The notes under the pieces: generated by a model
What the model saw: only the letters and a program-made list of their open reading frames with translations
Told to the model about the DNA's origin: nothing
The model's database searches: none
Shown: piece by piece, positions 7,635-15,452 of the stretch
Layout of the letters: every line of letters begins with the position of its first letter
Position numbering within the stretch: position 1 is the stretch's first letter
Assembly: GCA_035498405.1 (NCBI GenBank)
Contig: DATKAE010000130.1
Location: 1-64,000, forward strand
DNA: 64,000 bases
From: DATBFU01 sp035498405
GTDB lineage: Bacteria > Acidobacteriota > Thermoanaerobaculia > UBA5066 > Gp7-AA6
Direction of reading: 5' to 3'
Translations under genes and position numbers: made by a program

Positions 7635-8950
7635 CCCCATATCTTCTCCCACCACTTCTTTCCGTCTCCCGACGAGGGCAGCTTCATCTTGACGCGAATC
7701 TGATCGATCTTCCAGCCGGTCAGCGCCGCGAGGTTTTCGGCCTCGCGCTCCTGCCGCCGCGCGATCTCTTCGCGATATCGCTCGGCGGCACCGCAGGCGA
7801 TCTCTCCCGCGTACGGGTGCCGGAGGACGTAGCGTCCCTGGAAATTCTGCCGATCCGAGGTCTCCTGAAAGACGAGATCTTCGGGAAAATGCTCGGCGTC
7901 GTAGCGAAGGTGCAGGCGGGTGACGAAGACGCCGGCGGCACCGCGCGCGCGCTCCTCGGGATCATCCAGCCAGAAGACGCCCAGCTGTCGGAGCTCTTCG
8001 CGCGAGAGGGGATCGGCCGCGCAGGGATCGCACCAGCCCATGTCCCAGGCGTACTCGAGAAAGACCGTCTGCATCCGCTCGCGGCGAACCTGTTCGGCAA
8101 AGAGGGCCCGGTAGAAATCGGCAAACTCTTCCTTGACGTAGAGGGGCACGTCCTGGTCGGAAGGGAGTCTTACCGTCCGGTAGTTGGTCGTCTCGACGCG
8201 ACCTCGGCGCGTCAACGCGTAGACGAAGAGCTCTTGGGGCCCGTTCGCGTTGACCATGCCGAGACGAATCGGGAGCATGAACTTGGGCGACTCGTAGGCC
8301 ACCTGGATCGGGCGCAGGTAAGAGAAGCCGAGGCGAGCCTGTTCTTTCAGATTGACCTTCGCCACGAAGAAGTGCATGTGCTGCCTGAGGTAACCGGAAA
8401 GAACTCGCGAGGCGCCCTCCGGTATCCGGTATCCGTTCTCGCGCAACCAGATCTCCAGTCCCTCCGATTCCTTGGCCGACAGGATCAGGATGTCGTACTC
8501 ACCCACGGTGTAGCGCGCCTCCACGGTCACGCCGAGACTCTTCTCCCTCCGGGCGGCGGCCGACGCCGGGCGCACCATCGACAGCGCGTCCTTCCCTTGC
8601 GCTTCGGCCGCGACCATGCGGCACGGGTCCGGGTCGAAGTACTCGACTAATCGGGGCGCCGAGTAGGCGTCCAGGTGATCGAGCAGAGACTTCTCCCCGA
8701 CGTGGATCTGCTCGCGCGCGAGCGCCGTGGGCACCGGCACCACGATGGCGAACTCCGTGGGATCTCCCTGGAAGTCGTTCGACATCGTCAGGACGGTCCG
8801 GTCGCGGTCCCGGACGAGGACGACCTGTGAGGCGCGGTTAAAGAGTTTCGCGTCCCCCCGGGCCACGTAGAACCCGCAGAACGGGAGCGCGGGGCGGCTC
8901 ACGCCGAGCAGCAAGAGGCCAGAAGCGAGAATCAGGAAGGGGCGTTTCAT
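7625..8950 (-). CDS. DUF2330 domain exported protein
   Basis: The 441-residue product begins with a signal peptide (MKRPFLILASGLLLLGVSRPALP, cleavage near residue 23) followed directly by CGFYVARGDAKL, the typical start of DUF2330 proteins. The mature part contains LTMSNDFQGDPTEFAIVVPVP near residue 65. The function of DUF2330 is unknown; members are usually exported or membrane-anchored. I chose the start at 8950 because AAAGGAG lies six bases upstream and the signal peptide begins there; an upstream extension has no support. The 5' end overlaps the preceding RnfD-like gene by 113 bases, so the two are cotranscribed and probably work together. Confidence 0.8.
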   Translation of the reverse strand: MKRPFLILASGLLLLGVSRPALPFCGFYVARGDAKLFNRASQVVLVRDRDRTVLTMSNDFQGDPTEFAIVVPVPTALAREQIHVGEKSLLDHLDAYSAPRLVEYFDPDPCRMVAAEAQGKDALSMVRPASAAARREKSLGVTVEARYTVGEYDILILSAKESEGLEIWLRENGYRIPEGASRVLSGYLRQHMHFFVAKVNLKEQARLGFSYLRPIQVAYESPKFMLPIRLGMVNANGPQELFVYALTRRGRVETTNYRTVRLPSDQDVPLYVKEEFADFYRALFAEQVRRERMQTVFLEYAWDMGWCDPCAADPLSREELRQLGVFWLDDPEERARGAAGVFVTRLHLRYDAEHFPEDLVFQETSDRQNFQGRYVLRHPYAGEIACGAAERYREEIARRQEREAENLAALTGWKIDQIRVKMKLPSSGDGKKWWEKIWGGR

Positions 8951-9806
8951 CGGAGGCTCCTTTCGAGAGCGGCGAAGGCGGTTCGGGCGACCCCGCCCAG
9001 ACGTAACGGCATCCCGGCAGCAAGCGGTCGATTCCCGGAACGGCAAGAGAGAAGGCCGCGAGGGACCAGAGCGGGCCGTTGGTGCGAAAGAGGCGGAACT
9101 GGATGAAGGCGGCGCCCGCGGCGACGAGGAGGCCGAAGAGGATCCGGCCCGCTCGTGAATTCGGGGTCGTCTTGGGATCCGAGATCATGAAGAAGGCGAA
9201 GATCAGAAGGGCCCCGCTCTGAAGACGGTGCAGCGGGATCGCGAGCGGCTCGCCCAGCCAGGCCGATCGGGCGAAGACGAGGGCGAGGTAGAGCCCCAGA
9301 AACGCCAGCGTGACGTCGCTTCGGGTGGAGCGATGAACCACGAATCCGCCGATGCCGGCCAGGAGGAATCCGAGGAACGCGGCGTTTCCCCACTGAGCCG
9401 GTGACACCCACACCCGGCCGGTCGCGAGCAAGACCGCGACGATTCCGAAGTTGGTCGGATTGAAGAGGTGCTTGCCGCCGACCCGCAGGAGAAACTTGCT
9501 CGAAACGGCGGCCGCCGCCGCGAGGACCGCGAGCGAAGCGGAGTTCGTACGCAGCAGCAGGCAGAGCGAGAGGCCCGAGATCAGCGCGCTCTTCGGGTCG
9601 AAGGATGGGAGCCTCCAGATACGGGTGCACACGAACTGAGTGGAGATCGCCGCCGCGAGCAGGAGCGCCACCCGGGCCAGCGTGACGTCGAAGTCGAGCG
9701 ACGTCAGTCCGTAGAGGAGAAGCCCCGAGAGCGCTCCGATCTGATACCAGCGCGGATCGGGAGGGCGGCCCCTCGCTGCGTGTTCGACCACGTCGGAAAG
9801 GGACAC
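8838..9806 (-). CDS. RnfD/NqrB-like integral membrane protein
   Basis: The 322-residue protein is dominated by about eight to nine hydrophobic helices between residues 20 and 265. SKFLLRVGGKHLFNPTNFGIV and FFMISDPKTTPNS resemble the conserved loops of RnfD/NqrB (GGxxxNPFNPA and FMATDPVTSP). Those proteins are flavin-carrying subunits of ion-pumping redox complexes. I do not see the SGAT covalent flavin motif, and no other rnf or nqr gene is present, so it is a stand-alone relative rather than part of a standard Rnf complex. The last 40 residues are hydrophilic, Pro-rich and overlap the DUF2330 signal peptide region, so the true end of the conserved protein may be earlier. Confidence 0.72.
   Translation of the reverse strand: MSLSDVVEHAARGRPPDPRWYQIGALSGLLLYGLTSLDFDVTLARVALLLAAAISTQFVCTRIWRLPSFDPKSALISGLSLCLLLRTNSASLAVLAAAAAVSSKFLLRVGGKHLFNPTNFGIVAVLLATGRVWVSPAQWGNAAFLGFLLAGIGGFVVHRSTRSDVTLAFLGLYLALVFARSAWLGEPLAIPLHRLQSGALLIFAFFMISDPKTTPNSRAGRILFGLLVAAGAAFIQFRLFRTNGPLWSLAAFSLAVPGIDRLLPGCRYVWAGSPEPPSPLSKGASDETPLPDSRFWPLAARREPPRAPVLRVLRGPGGRETL
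8957..8963 (-). promoter_or_regulatory. Shine-Dalgarno of the DUF2330 gene
   Basis: On the minus strand AAAGGAG stands six bases before the ATG at 8950. It lies inside the RnfD-like coding sequence and decides the start of the DUF2330 protein. Confidence 0.65.
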
Positions 9807-9908
9807 CGGCCGGCGCTTCGAGTTCCCTCGGGACGAGGACTAGAATGGGCCAGAGGCTCTTGACCTTGACCTGGCGTTGCGGCGCTTGATTCCGCGCAGC
9901 GGAGAGTG

Positions 9909-10406
9909 ATGTCCGTGGCAACCGACACGCTCACCGTTCGACCGCTCGAAACCGAAGCGGAGGCGCAATGGTGTGCCCGCCTCATGTCTTCGTCCGAGCC
10001 GTGGACCACCCTCGGCCGTTCCTATCAGGAAGCGCTCGAGCGGATGAGGGACGAGACCTGCGAGCGCTATCTGGCGCGTTTGGGCTCGGTGCTGGCCGGC
10101 TTCCTCATCCTCGACATGAAGGGGGCCTTCGTCGGCTACATCCAGACTCTTTGCGTGACCCCGGAGCTCCGCAACCAGGGGATCGGCACGAAGCTCGTCG
10201 AGTTCGCGGAGAATCGGATCTTTCGCGACTCGCCGAACGTCTTCATCTGCGTCTCCTCGTTCAACTACGAGGCGCGCAAGCTCTACGAGCGCATGGGCTA
10301 CCGGCTGGTGGGAGCGCTGATGGACTACCTGATTCGAGGTCACTCGGAGCTGCTGCTGCGCAAGTCGCTCGGACCGATGGGCGAGTTCAAGAAGAAGGTC
10401 AAGTAA
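9909..10406 (+). CDS. GNAT-family N-acetyltransferase
   Basis: A 165-residue acetyl-CoA-dependent N-acetyltransferase. The acetyl-CoA loop is in LCVTPELRNQGIGTKLVEFAE (about residues 82-102), the Q/RxxGxG/A pattern of motif A, and motif B follows in SSFNYEARKLYERMGY. The layout resembles RimI-type enzymes, but the acceptor cannot be read from sequence. GGAGAG lies three bases before GTG 9906 and six before ATG 9909; I use the ATG. The upstream gene is divergent, and TAGAAT at 9841 could be a distant -10. It is followed by a minus-strand gene, so it appears monocistronic. Confidence 0.82.
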   Translation: MSVATDTLTVRPLETEAEAQWCARLMSSSEPWTTLGRSYQEALERMRDETCERYLARLGSVLAGFLILDMKGAFVGYIQTLCVTPELRNQGIGTKLVEFAENRIFRDSPNVFICVSSFNYEARKLYERMGYRLVGALMDYLIRGHSELLLRKSLGPMGEFKKKVK

Positions 10407-10472
10407 CCGGCACTTCCCATCGCGAGTGCGGCCCGAGTCCGCGACTCATCGGGCAACCGGCCCTCGCCGGGG

Positions 10473-12863
10473 CTACGTCGAAAAGGGCGACGCCGGCAAA
10501 CGGTCGTAGACGGGTAGCCCCGAGGCGTCGTACCGTCCGAAGGACAACACTCCCGTCGGGCAGGACTGGACGCAGGCGGAGCAACGGACGCACTGAGGAT
10601 CGGCCATCGGGAGTCCCTTGTTCGCGAAGTTCATGATGTCGATGCCCTGGTGGCAGACCGCCGTGCAGACGTTGCAGGAGATGCACCTGGCCTTCTCCGC
10701 GAAGATGCGGAAGCGGGTGAAGCGCGCGTAGATGTTCATGAGGGCGGCGAGCGGGCAGGCGAATCGGCACCAGACGCGGCCCGAGAACCAGAAGTACGTC
10801 CCGGCGCCGATGATCCCGGCCAGGAAGATGTCGACGACCCGATAGTAGTTGAGCGGGATCCCGAAGACGGACCATCCCGACAGAAGCCCGTCGTAGAGGC
10901 TCCCGGCGGCGCGCCCGGGCCAGGTGTTCGGGCTGGCCCACGACAGCACTCGTCCGGCCGCCAGGAGCAGCGCCGCCGCGAGCACGACCTGGCCCGTCAT
11001 GTTCGCGCGGTTCCAGGCGGGCCCGTGCGGCATCTTCTCGCGATGGGCGTCTCCCATCGTTTCGGCTAACGCCCCGCAGGAGCAGATCCACCCGCAGTAG
11101 GCGCCCTTGCCCCACCGGCGCACGATCCACGGAATGACGACGAAGGTCTGAAGGCAAGCGATGACGAGCCACCACGCCATGGGCTTCCAGGAGAAGACAT
11201 TCCAGACGAAGAGGGGCCAGGCCAGGATGAAGCCGAAGGCCCGCCAGTATTCGCGACCCTGACCCGAGTCGGCGGCGGGGAAGAGGTTGTCCGCGAGGGT
11301 CTTGCCGAATCCGGAGTCGAAGGCCCCGTTGTGCCCCAAGTACGGGAGGAGGAGGAAGGGCAGGAGGAACAGAGGGATCCACTGTATGGCGATCAGCGTC
11401 CAGGTCTGGCGCGCGACGTATGGCGTCTTGCGTCTCCGGATTCGAGCGACACCGAAGATCAACACGCAGAGGCAGTAGGCTGCCGAGTAATAGAAGCCCG
11501 GGTCCCGAAGCGAGATCGCCAGAGTTCCCAGGAGAGTCGACGGCGTCCGGGCGGCGGCGGCGACCGCGCCCCCCGCGCCCTCGAGGAGCCCCGGCACGTT
11601 GTACGGGAAGAGGCCGCGCTCTTCGAAGTAGCGATTGACCGCGCCATTGGCCTTCCAGTTGTAGAGGAACACGCAGAAGAGCAGGAAGGCGGCGAACGCG
11701 ACGAAGGTCGCGGGCCTCCACTCCCCTCGGATCGGAATTCGGGAGCGGCGGAAGAACTCGAGGGGAGCCTCGCGCCCGAGCATCGTGAAGACGACGTCGT
11801 TGCCGATCGCCTCTTCTCGACCCGCCGCGTCCGCCAGGATCACGCGCTCGGGCTCGATCCGGAGGACGCGGGTCGCCAGGGCGAGTCGCATCCGCCCGGG
11901 GGGATGCGATTTCCCTTCGACCTTCAGGAACGAACCCGTCGAGGTCGTGACGCGCTCCGAAGTCGGGTGCTCGACGGCCACCTCTGCCGCAGGATCCTTC
12001 GCGAGCCTCAGGACCTGCGCGACGTTATCCTGCTTGCATCGCGAGAGCTCGGTCCGGCGGTAGGAGAGGGTCACACGCGCGCCCGCAGCCACGAGGGCGA
12101 TCGCCGTCTCGAGCGCCGAGTCGCCGCCTCCGACCACCAGCGCCTCTTTCCCCGCGAACTCCGCCGGGTCGTAGAGCCGGTTGAAGACTCGGCTCGGGTC
12201 CTCCTCGCCCGGAACGCCGAGCCGCCGGTGACTGCCGCTCCGGCCAATGGCGACGATCGCCCGCCGGGCCCGAGTCGGGGCGGGCTGTTGTCCGTCGACC
12301 GGCTCGTGGTGCAGGTAGAGCAGGTCCCCGCGTCGCTCGATTCGTTCGATGCGGGAATGAGTGACCGAGATGCCGGCCTCCTTCCGGATCCGTTCCAGTC
12401 CTTCGAGCAGACGCTCCTTGGGATGGACCTCCGCTTCGAACTGAAGCCCGCCCGCGGGCGTCATCTCGGACGGGTAGGTGTAGATCGGCTTCCCCTTGGG
12501 GAAGTTGGCGACCGTGGAGAAGGGCTCCGAGGCCTCGAAGACCCGAAAGCGCAAGTCGTTCTTGCGGGCCTCCAGGGCGGCCGCGATGCCGGAGACGCCG
12601 GCTCCGACGATCGCGAGATCCAGGATTTCGAGATCGCCGTTCCGGGCCCGCGCGAACTCCCGCTCCGACAGGATGGCGTCGACCGCGCGGGCCCCGGTGT
12701 CCGAGGCGAACTTGAGCAGCGGCACGCCTGTCAGATCCCCCACGATGCGCACGCCCGTTATGGACGTTGTTCCGTCCGCGCGCGCCTCGGGCAGCTTCTC
12801 GACGGTTCCCGCCGGCCACATCGTGTGGAGCCAGTGGGCATAGCGGCGGATCGCGGAGAACAT
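10473..12863 (-). CDS. FAD/NAD(P) oxidoreductase fused to membrane polyferredoxin
   Basis: A 796-residue fusion. Residues about 80-395 are a thioredoxin-reductase/YpdA-like flavoprotein: FAD loop VGAGVSGIAAA at 86-96 and NAD(P)H loop VVGGGDSALETAIAL near 240; I see no CxxC redox pair in it. Residues about 400-720 hold six or so membrane helices with CGWICSCGA and CRFACPLAALMN, as in NapH/CcoG-type polyferredoxins. The end has two ferredoxin clusters, CISCNVCTAVCHQG (about 726) and CVRCSACVQSCPTG (about 757). The protein probably moves electrons from NAD(P)H through FAD and several 4Fe-4S clusters across or along the membrane. The acceptor is unknown. It is monocistronic, with a -10-like box 12 bases before its ATG. 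Confidence 0.85.
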   Translation of the reverse strand: MFSAIRRYAHWLHTMWPAGTVEKLPEARADGTTSITGVRIVGDLTGVPLLKFASDTGARAVDAILSEREFARARNGDLEILDLAIVGAGVSGIAAALEARKNDLRFRVFEASEPFSTVANFPKGKPIYTYPSEMTPAGGLQFEAEVHPKERLLEGLERIRKEAGISVTHSRIERIERRGDLLYLHHEPVDGQQPAPTRARRAIVAIGRSGSHRRLGVPGEEDPSRVFNRLYDPAEFAGKEALVVGGGDSALETAIALVAAGARVTLSYRRTELSRCKQDNVAQVLRLAKDPAAEVAVEHPTSERVTTSTGSFLKVEGKSHPPGRMRLALATRVLRIEPERVILADAAGREEAIGNDVVFTMLGREAPLEFFRRSRIPIRGEWRPATFVAFAAFLLFCVFLYNWKANGAVNRYFEERGLFPYNVPGLLEGAGGAVAAAARTPSTLLGTLAISLRDPGFYYSAAYCLCVLIFGVARIRRRKTPYVARQTWTLIAIQWIPLFLLPFLLLPYLGHNGAFDSGFGKTLADNLFPAADSGQGREYWRAFGFILAWPLFVWNVFSWKPMAWWLVIACLQTFVVIPWIVRRWGKGAYCGWICSCGALAETMGDAHREKMPHGPAWNRANMTGQVVLAAALLLAAGRVLSWASPNTWPGRAAGSLYDGLLSGWSVFGIPLNYYRVVDIFLAGIIGAGTYFWFSGRVWCRFACPLAALMNIYARFTRFRIFAEKARCISCNVCTAVCHQGIDIMNFANKGLPMADPQCVRCSACVQSCPTGVLSFGRYDASGLPVYDRLPASPFST

Positions 12864-12875
12864 GCTGGTCTGCGA

Positions 12876-12881
12876 AGTCTA
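12876..12881 (-). promoter_or_regulatory. -10 box for the FAD-polyferredoxin gene
   Basis: TAGACT on the minus strand, 12 bases before the ATG at 12863, with no Shine-Dalgarno between. The implied leader is only about five bases. Confidence 0.35.
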
Positions 12882-12946
12882 AGGGTCGGATCGAGCCGTC
12901 CCGGTCGCGGATTCTAGTTCGGCCCGTCGCTTCCTCCCTTTGACGC

Positions 12947-12952
12947 TAAGCT
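12947..12952 (+). promoter_or_regulatory. -10 box immediately upstream of the Fpg-like gene
   Basis: TAAGCT ends seven bases before the ATG at 12960, so transcription would start at or next to the A of the start codon. No Shine-Dalgarno is present. Confidence 0.35.
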
Positions 12953-12959
12953 CCCGCTC

Positions 12960-13862
12960 ATGCCCGAGCTGCCAGACATCCTGGCGTACCTGGCCGCGCT
13001 CGAGCCGCGAGTGGTGGGTCAGAGGCTGGAGGCGATCCGTCTCGGGAGCCCGTTCCTCCTGCGTTCCGTCGAGCCGCCGCTTCGCGACGCGGAGGGAAGG
13101 AGTGTTCTCGGGCTCGAGCGCATCGGCAAGCGCGTCGTGTTGGTGTTGGAAGGAGACCTCTTTCTCGTCCTCCACTTGATGATCGCGGGTCGGCTGCATT
13201 GGAAGCAGGAGGGTGCGCGGGTCGGCGCGCGGGCTCTGGCGGCCTTCGACTTTCCGGGCGGGACGTTGCTCCTGACCGAAGCGGGGTCGAAGAAGCGCGC
13301 CTCGCTCCACGTGGTCCGCGGTCGGTCCGCACTCGCGCAGTTCGAGCGCGGAGGGCTCGAGGTGCTCGAGGCGGATCTGCCGGCGTTCGAAGCGGCATTG
13401 ACACGCGAGAGTCATACCGTCAAGCGGGCGCTGACCGACCCGCGCCTCTTCTCCGGGATCGGAAACGCCTACTCCGACGAGATCCTGCATCGGGCCCGAT
13501 TATCGCCGGCCAAGCTCACTCGGCATCTGAACCCTGAAGAGCTCGAACGGCTTTGGCGCGCGACGCGGGAGACTCTCGAACAATGGAGCCGGAGCCTCGT
13601 CGCCAGGGCGCGGGAGGGTTTTCCGGAGAAGGTGACCGCATTCCGAGAGGGGATGGCCGTGCACGGACGATTTGGCCGTCCGTGCCCCGACTGCGGGCAG
13701 CCGGTGCAGCGCATCCTCTATGCCGAGAACGAGTCCAATTACTGCGCCTCTTGCCAGACTGGGGGCCGCCTCCTGGCCGACCGGGCGCTCTCGCAGCTGC
13801 TCCGGGGGGATTGGCCCAAGACGCTCGAGGAACTGGAGGAGCGAAAGATTTGGCAGCGCTAG
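12960..13862 (+). CDS. Formamidopyrimidine/endonuclease VIII-family DNA glycosylase
   Basis: A 300-residue base-excision glycosylase of the Fpg/Nei family. After Met removal the N-terminus is PELPD, giving the catalytic Pro and Glu; the family usually reads PELPE. A beta-sandwich fills residues 5-125, a helix-two-turn-helix region (about 150-235) contains GIGNAYSDEIL, and a C-terminal zinc finger has CPDCGQ at about 242 and CASC about 20 residues later, ending in an atypical GGR. It should excise oxidised bases and nick the strand. The Asp at position six and the extended tail after the finger set it apart from MutM, so substrate range is uncertain. PagL follows 17 bases later. Confidence 0.85.
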   Translation: MPELPDILAYLAALEPRVVGQRLEAIRLGSPFLLRSVEPPLRDAEGRSVLGLERIGKRVVLVLEGDLFLVLHLMIAGRLHWKQEGARVGARALAAFDFPGGTLLLTEAGSKKRASLHVVRGRSALAQFERGGLEVLEADLPAFEAALTRESHTVKRALTDPRLFSGIGNAYSDEILHRARLSPAKLTRHLNPEELERLWRATRETLEQWSRSLVARAREGFPEKVTAFREGMAVHGRFGRPCPDCGQPVQRILYAENESNYCASCQTGGRLLADRALSQLLRGDWPKTLEELEERKIWQR

Positions 13863-13879
13863 CCGCTTGCGGTCGTCCG

Positions 13880-14431
13880 ATGGCGGCAAGGCGCCGGGCG
13901 TTCGTTCTTCTGTTGGGACTCTGCGGCGTGGCCTCGCTCCCCGGCCAGACGCTCGACCTGCCCGAGAGGGGAAAGCCGGAGCTCGCGCTGCTGGCGGGCT
14001 TCGGATACTCCGTGAAGATCAACCGAGGCTCGACCGAGGAGCAGGCGCTCGTGCTGGAGCCGCAAGCCGGATTCCGGCTAGGCCCGCGCTTCGAGTACCT
14101 GATGGAAGGGCACCTGGCGAGATACTTCCGGCCCGACGGCTTCGCAGCGGGGCTCGTGCCGGTGGATGCCCGCTACTTCTTCGGAACGGGGAAGGTGGCG
14201 CCCTACCTGGAGCTGGGCGTCGGCTTTTGCTGGACGAATCTCGACGTCGAAGAGATCAACCGGCGGTTCAACTTCATCCTGCAGGGAGGCCTGGGAGTGG
14301 TCGGGAGCCCGGAGCGCGACCACACTTGGACGCTCGAGGCGCGCTGGCTGCACTACTCCAACGCCGGGACCGTTCTGCCGAATCTCGGTCTGAACACCAT
14401 CGTCCTGCTCCTCGGGTGGCGTTTCCGGTAG
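13880..14431 (+). CDS. PagL-like lipid A 3-O-deacylase (acyloxyacyl hydrolase family)
   Basis: The 183-residue protein has a short signal peptide (basic start, FVLLLGLCGVASLPG, cleavage near residue 25) and alternating strands typical of an eight-stranded outer membrane barrel, ending in RFR after a hydrophobic strand. Near the C-terminus HYSNAGTVLPNLGLNT matches the PagL active-site strand with its His-x-Ser pair and Asn-rich loop. PagL removes an acyl chain from lipid A in the outer membrane. This is direct evidence for a lipopolysaccharide-bearing diderm. It lies 17 bases behind the glycosylase gene and may be read with it. Confidence 0.78.
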   Translation: MAARRRAFVLLLGLCGVASLPGQTLDLPERGKPELALLAGFGYSVKINRGSTEEQALVLEPQAGFRLGPRFEYLMEGHLARYFRPDGFAAGLVPVDARYFFGTGKVAPYLELGVGFCWTNLDVEEINRRFNFILQGGLGVVGSPERDHTWTLEARWLHYSNAGTVLPNLGLNTIVLLLGWRFR

Positions 14432-14447
14432 GGGCGAGGGGCGAGGG
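14431..14447. repeat. G-rich tract behind pagL
   Basis: GGGGCGAGGGGCGAGGG directly follows the pagL stop. A related tract stands behind the L,D-transpeptidase gene at 61562. Runs of three or more G with short loops could form a G-quadruplex in DNA or RNA. Confidence 0.4.
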
Positions 14448-14471
14448 CTGAGAGCGCGACCTCTCCGTCTC

Positions 14472-15452
14472 TCACTCAGGTAGCTGACCGGTCAGGATCG
14501 TCGCGAGCTTGTCGGGATCGATGTTCCCGCCTGAAACGACGCAGACGATCTTCGCGCCGCCGGCCTTGCCTCCTCGGGCCGCGGCCAGCGACGCCGCTCC
14601 CGCACCCTCCGCAATGACACGTTGTCGTGCGGCGAGGAGGCGTATGGCGGCTGCAATCTCTTCGAGGGTCGTGACGAGCGAGCCGGAGAGAAGGCCTCGG
14701 GCGAGCGGCCACATCTCGGGGAGCATGCTCTTGCCGCCGATGCCGTCGACGAAGCTCGGCCGATAGGCGATCTCTCGCGGCGCCCCGGCCGCGAGCGATG
14801 CCGCGAAGGGGGCGGCGGTCTCGACCTCGCAGGCGAAGACCCGAGCCGCCGGAGAAACCGCCCGCACCGCTGACGCGATCCCGCAGGAAAGTCCGCCGCC
14901 TCCGAACGGGACGAGCACGGTGTCGGCGTCGGGCAAGTCCTCGAGGATCTCGATGCCGATCGTGCCGTTTCCGGCGATGACGGCCGGATCGCTGACGGGG
15001 TGGATGAAGAACCCCTCCGCGCCGGGGTAGTGGTGCTCTTGGAGGACCCGCCACCAGCGATCGAACGGAACGCGGAGAATGTGCCCGCCCAGTCTCCCGA
15101 TCGCGGCGAGCTTGGTCTCCGGGGCGTTCTCCGGGACGATCACCGTGCAGGGAATTCCGAGCCGGCGCGCGTTCCAGGCGACTCCCTGCGCCATGTTGCC
15201 CGCGCTCGCCGTATAGACGCCCCCGGCAAGCGATTCCGGGCCGGCTTTTCGCATCGCGTTGCCGGCGCCCCGGATCTTGAAGGAGCCGATCGGCTGAAGG
15301 TTCTCGAGCTTGAGCCAGATCTCCTCCGAGACGCCTTCGAGCTCGAGCCGGACGAGGGGTGTCCGCAGCGCGATTCCCGCCAGTCGCTCGCGCGCGGTGC
15401 GGATCTCCGAGAGGGGGATCGGCTCAATCGCCTTCGTCGCGCTTCCCTCCAA
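14472..15452 (-). CDS. Threonine dehydratase-like PLP enzyme (EutB-like)
   Basis: A 326-residue fold-type II PLP enzyme. LENLQPIGSFKIRGA holds the Schiff-base lysine (about residue 46), SAGNMAQG the substrate-binding Asn loop, and GGGGLSCG the phosphate-binding tetraglycine loop. A regulatory ACT domain is absent, so it is the catabolic short form. Family members deaminate threonine, serine or hydroxyaspartate. The frame opens at 15515, but it overlaps the end of the cyclodeaminase gene; TTG 15452 leaves a 29-base overlap and begins just before the conserved helix, so I prefer it. The pairing with an ornithine-cyclodeaminase homologue is that of eutB-eutC in ectoine utilisation, but eutD and eutE are absent. 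Confidence 0.82.
   Translation of the reverse strand: MEGSATKAIEPIPLSEIRTARERLAGIALRTPLVRLELEGVSEEIWLKLENLQPIGSFKIRGAGNAMRKAGPESLAGGVYTASAGNMAQGVAWNARRLGIPCTVIVPENAPETKLAAIGRLGGHILRVPFDRWWRVLQEHHYPGAEGFFIHPVSDPAVIAGNGTIGIEILEDLPDADTVLVPFGGGGLSCGIASAVRAVSPAARVFACEVETAAPFAASLAAGAPREIAYRPSFVDGIGGKSMLPEMWPLARGLLSGSLVTTLEEIAAAIRLLAARQRVIAEGAGAASLAAARGGKAGGAKIVCVVSGGNIDPDKLATILTGQLPE

Noticed and set aside
8951..9046. N-terminal extension of the DUF2330 protein
   Set aside because: The extension would displace the signal peptide and ignore the AAAGGAG site six bases before ATG 8950.
11331..12917. A 528-codon plus-strand frame opposite the FAD-polyferredoxin gene
   Set aside because: Composition is biased and no motif is seen, while the opposite strand has clear FAD and iron-sulfur motifs.
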